From: Eudoraea sp.
Lineage (GTDB): Bacteria; Bacteroidota; Bacteroidia; Flavobacteriales; Flavobacteriaceae
Reading direction: 5' to 3'
DNA: 6,959 nt
NCBI GenBank assembly: GCA_013041785.1
Contig: JABDRK010000354.1
Location: forward strand, 1 to 6,959
Shown: one piece after another, positions 6,609 to 6,959 of the stretch
How the letters are laid out: every line of letters starts with the position of its first letter
Position numbering within the stretch: position 1 is the stretch's first letter
Translations under genes and position numbers: made by a program
Notes under the pieces: model-generated
The model's input: the letters and a program-made list of their open reading frames with translations, nothing else
Databases searched by the model: none
Told to the model about the DNA's origin: nothing

Positions 6609-6645
6609 GTGAAATAACTTCACGCTTTCTGTAACAATGGGTTAC
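6609..6645. repeat. two short palindromes, 22 bp centre to centre
   Basis: GTGAA-ATAAC-TTCAC (6609-6623) and GTAAC-AATGG-GTTAC (6631-6645) each have exact 5-bp arms around a 5-nt centre. Their centres, 6616 and 6638, lie 22 bp apart, about two helical turns, as expected if two copies of a dimeric regulator bound one DNA face. The half-sites are alike (GTGAA, GTAAC) but not identical. They fill the middle of the 193-nt spacer between the DUF4136 gene and the next gene. Neither is followed by a T-run, so they are not intrinsic terminators. Chance cannot be excluded for arms this short. Confidence 0.3.
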
Positions 6646-6696
6646 GGGAAGTGACTTATACAAAGCAAATTCAGTTAATTTCTAAAATCGAGAATT

Positions 6697-6959
6697 ATGC
6701 AACTAACAATTCAAAAATCAAAAAGCTTACTCAGCCTGATCTTTCTTTTTCTGACTTTTCAGGTAGTCGCCCAGGATCAAAACCTTACTGGTAGTTGGGA
6801 AGGGACCTTAACAACACAGGGGGTAGAACTGCCCGTTATTTTCAACATTTCTAAAGCAGAAGGTGGCTATTCCTCTACGATGGACAGCCCGGCTCAGGGG
6901 GCAACGGGAATTCCCATGGATGAAACAAAGGTGTCCGGGAATGAGATCACTATTCTTTT
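6697..6959 (+). CDS. secreted protein, N-terminal part, probable alpha/beta hydrolase
   Basis: The frame opens at ATG 6697-6699 and runs off the right edge after 87 codons. Residues 1-25 form a signal peptide: charged QKSKS, a Leu/Phe-rich core (LLSLIFLFLTF, 11-21), and likely cleavage after VVA (A25) before QDQ, so the product is exported. The mature part begins with LTGSWEGTL, VIFNISK, and GGYSSTMDSPAQGATGIP (56-73). This arrangement (GxWxG, then a strand, then the ATMDSPDQG-like motif) is one I know as the small N-terminal domain ahead of alpha/beta hydrolase domains in Bacteroidota. The hydrolase domain itself lies outside the window, so the enzyme call is inferred. The ATG is the only sensible start, giving a complete signal peptide; the preceding bases (CGAGAATT) offer only a weak ribosome site. 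Confidence 0.75.
   Translation, partial: MQLTIQKSKSLLSLIFLFLTFQVVAQDQNLTGSWEGTLTTQGVELPVIFNISKAEGGYSSTMDSPAQGATGIPMDETKVSGNEITIL

Overview
The window looks like a chromosomal housekeeping segment from a member of the Bacteroidota, most likely family Flavobacteriaceae. Four things point there: the flavobacterial style of the Obg, PurK and Adk sequences; a one-piece Hpt-Adk protein; promoter boxes matching TAnnTTTG rather than TATAAT; and weak or absent Shine-Dalgarno sequences. I cannot name a genus. No rRNA, tRNA, CRISPR array, insertion sequence, phage gene or other mobile element was seen.

Left half, minus strand, read from 3639 down to 1: purK (N5-CAIR synthetase), then purE (N5-CAIR mutase) 12 nt later, then an M3-family zinc oligopeptidase 50 nt after purE that runs off the left edge. 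PurK and PurE together carry out the ATP- and bicarbonate-dependent carboxylation of AIR to CAIR in de novo purine synthesis.

Centre, 3640-3770: a 131-nt divergent control region. It has one exact flavobacterial -7 box facing each way and a CCCATGGG palindrome between them.

Right half, plus strand: a gene starting with TTG encodes a hypoxanthine phosphoribosyltransferase fused with almost no linker to a short-type adenylate kinase. It is followed by obg (ribosome-assembly GTPase), a DUF4136 lipoprotein with its own candidate promoter, a 193-nt spacer holding two evenly spaced short palindromes, and the start of a secreted protein resembling the N-terminal domain that precedes alpha/beta hydrolases in Bacteroidota.

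Taken together, the two arms cover purine supply: PurK/PurE make IMP precursors, Hpt recovers bases with PRPP, Adk balances AMP/ADP/ATP, and Obg is a GTP-binding (in other bacteria ppGpp-binding) ribosome factor. I see no convincing undescribed system. The points most worth a second look are the Hpt-Adk fusion, its forced TTG start, and the shared divergent promoter region.
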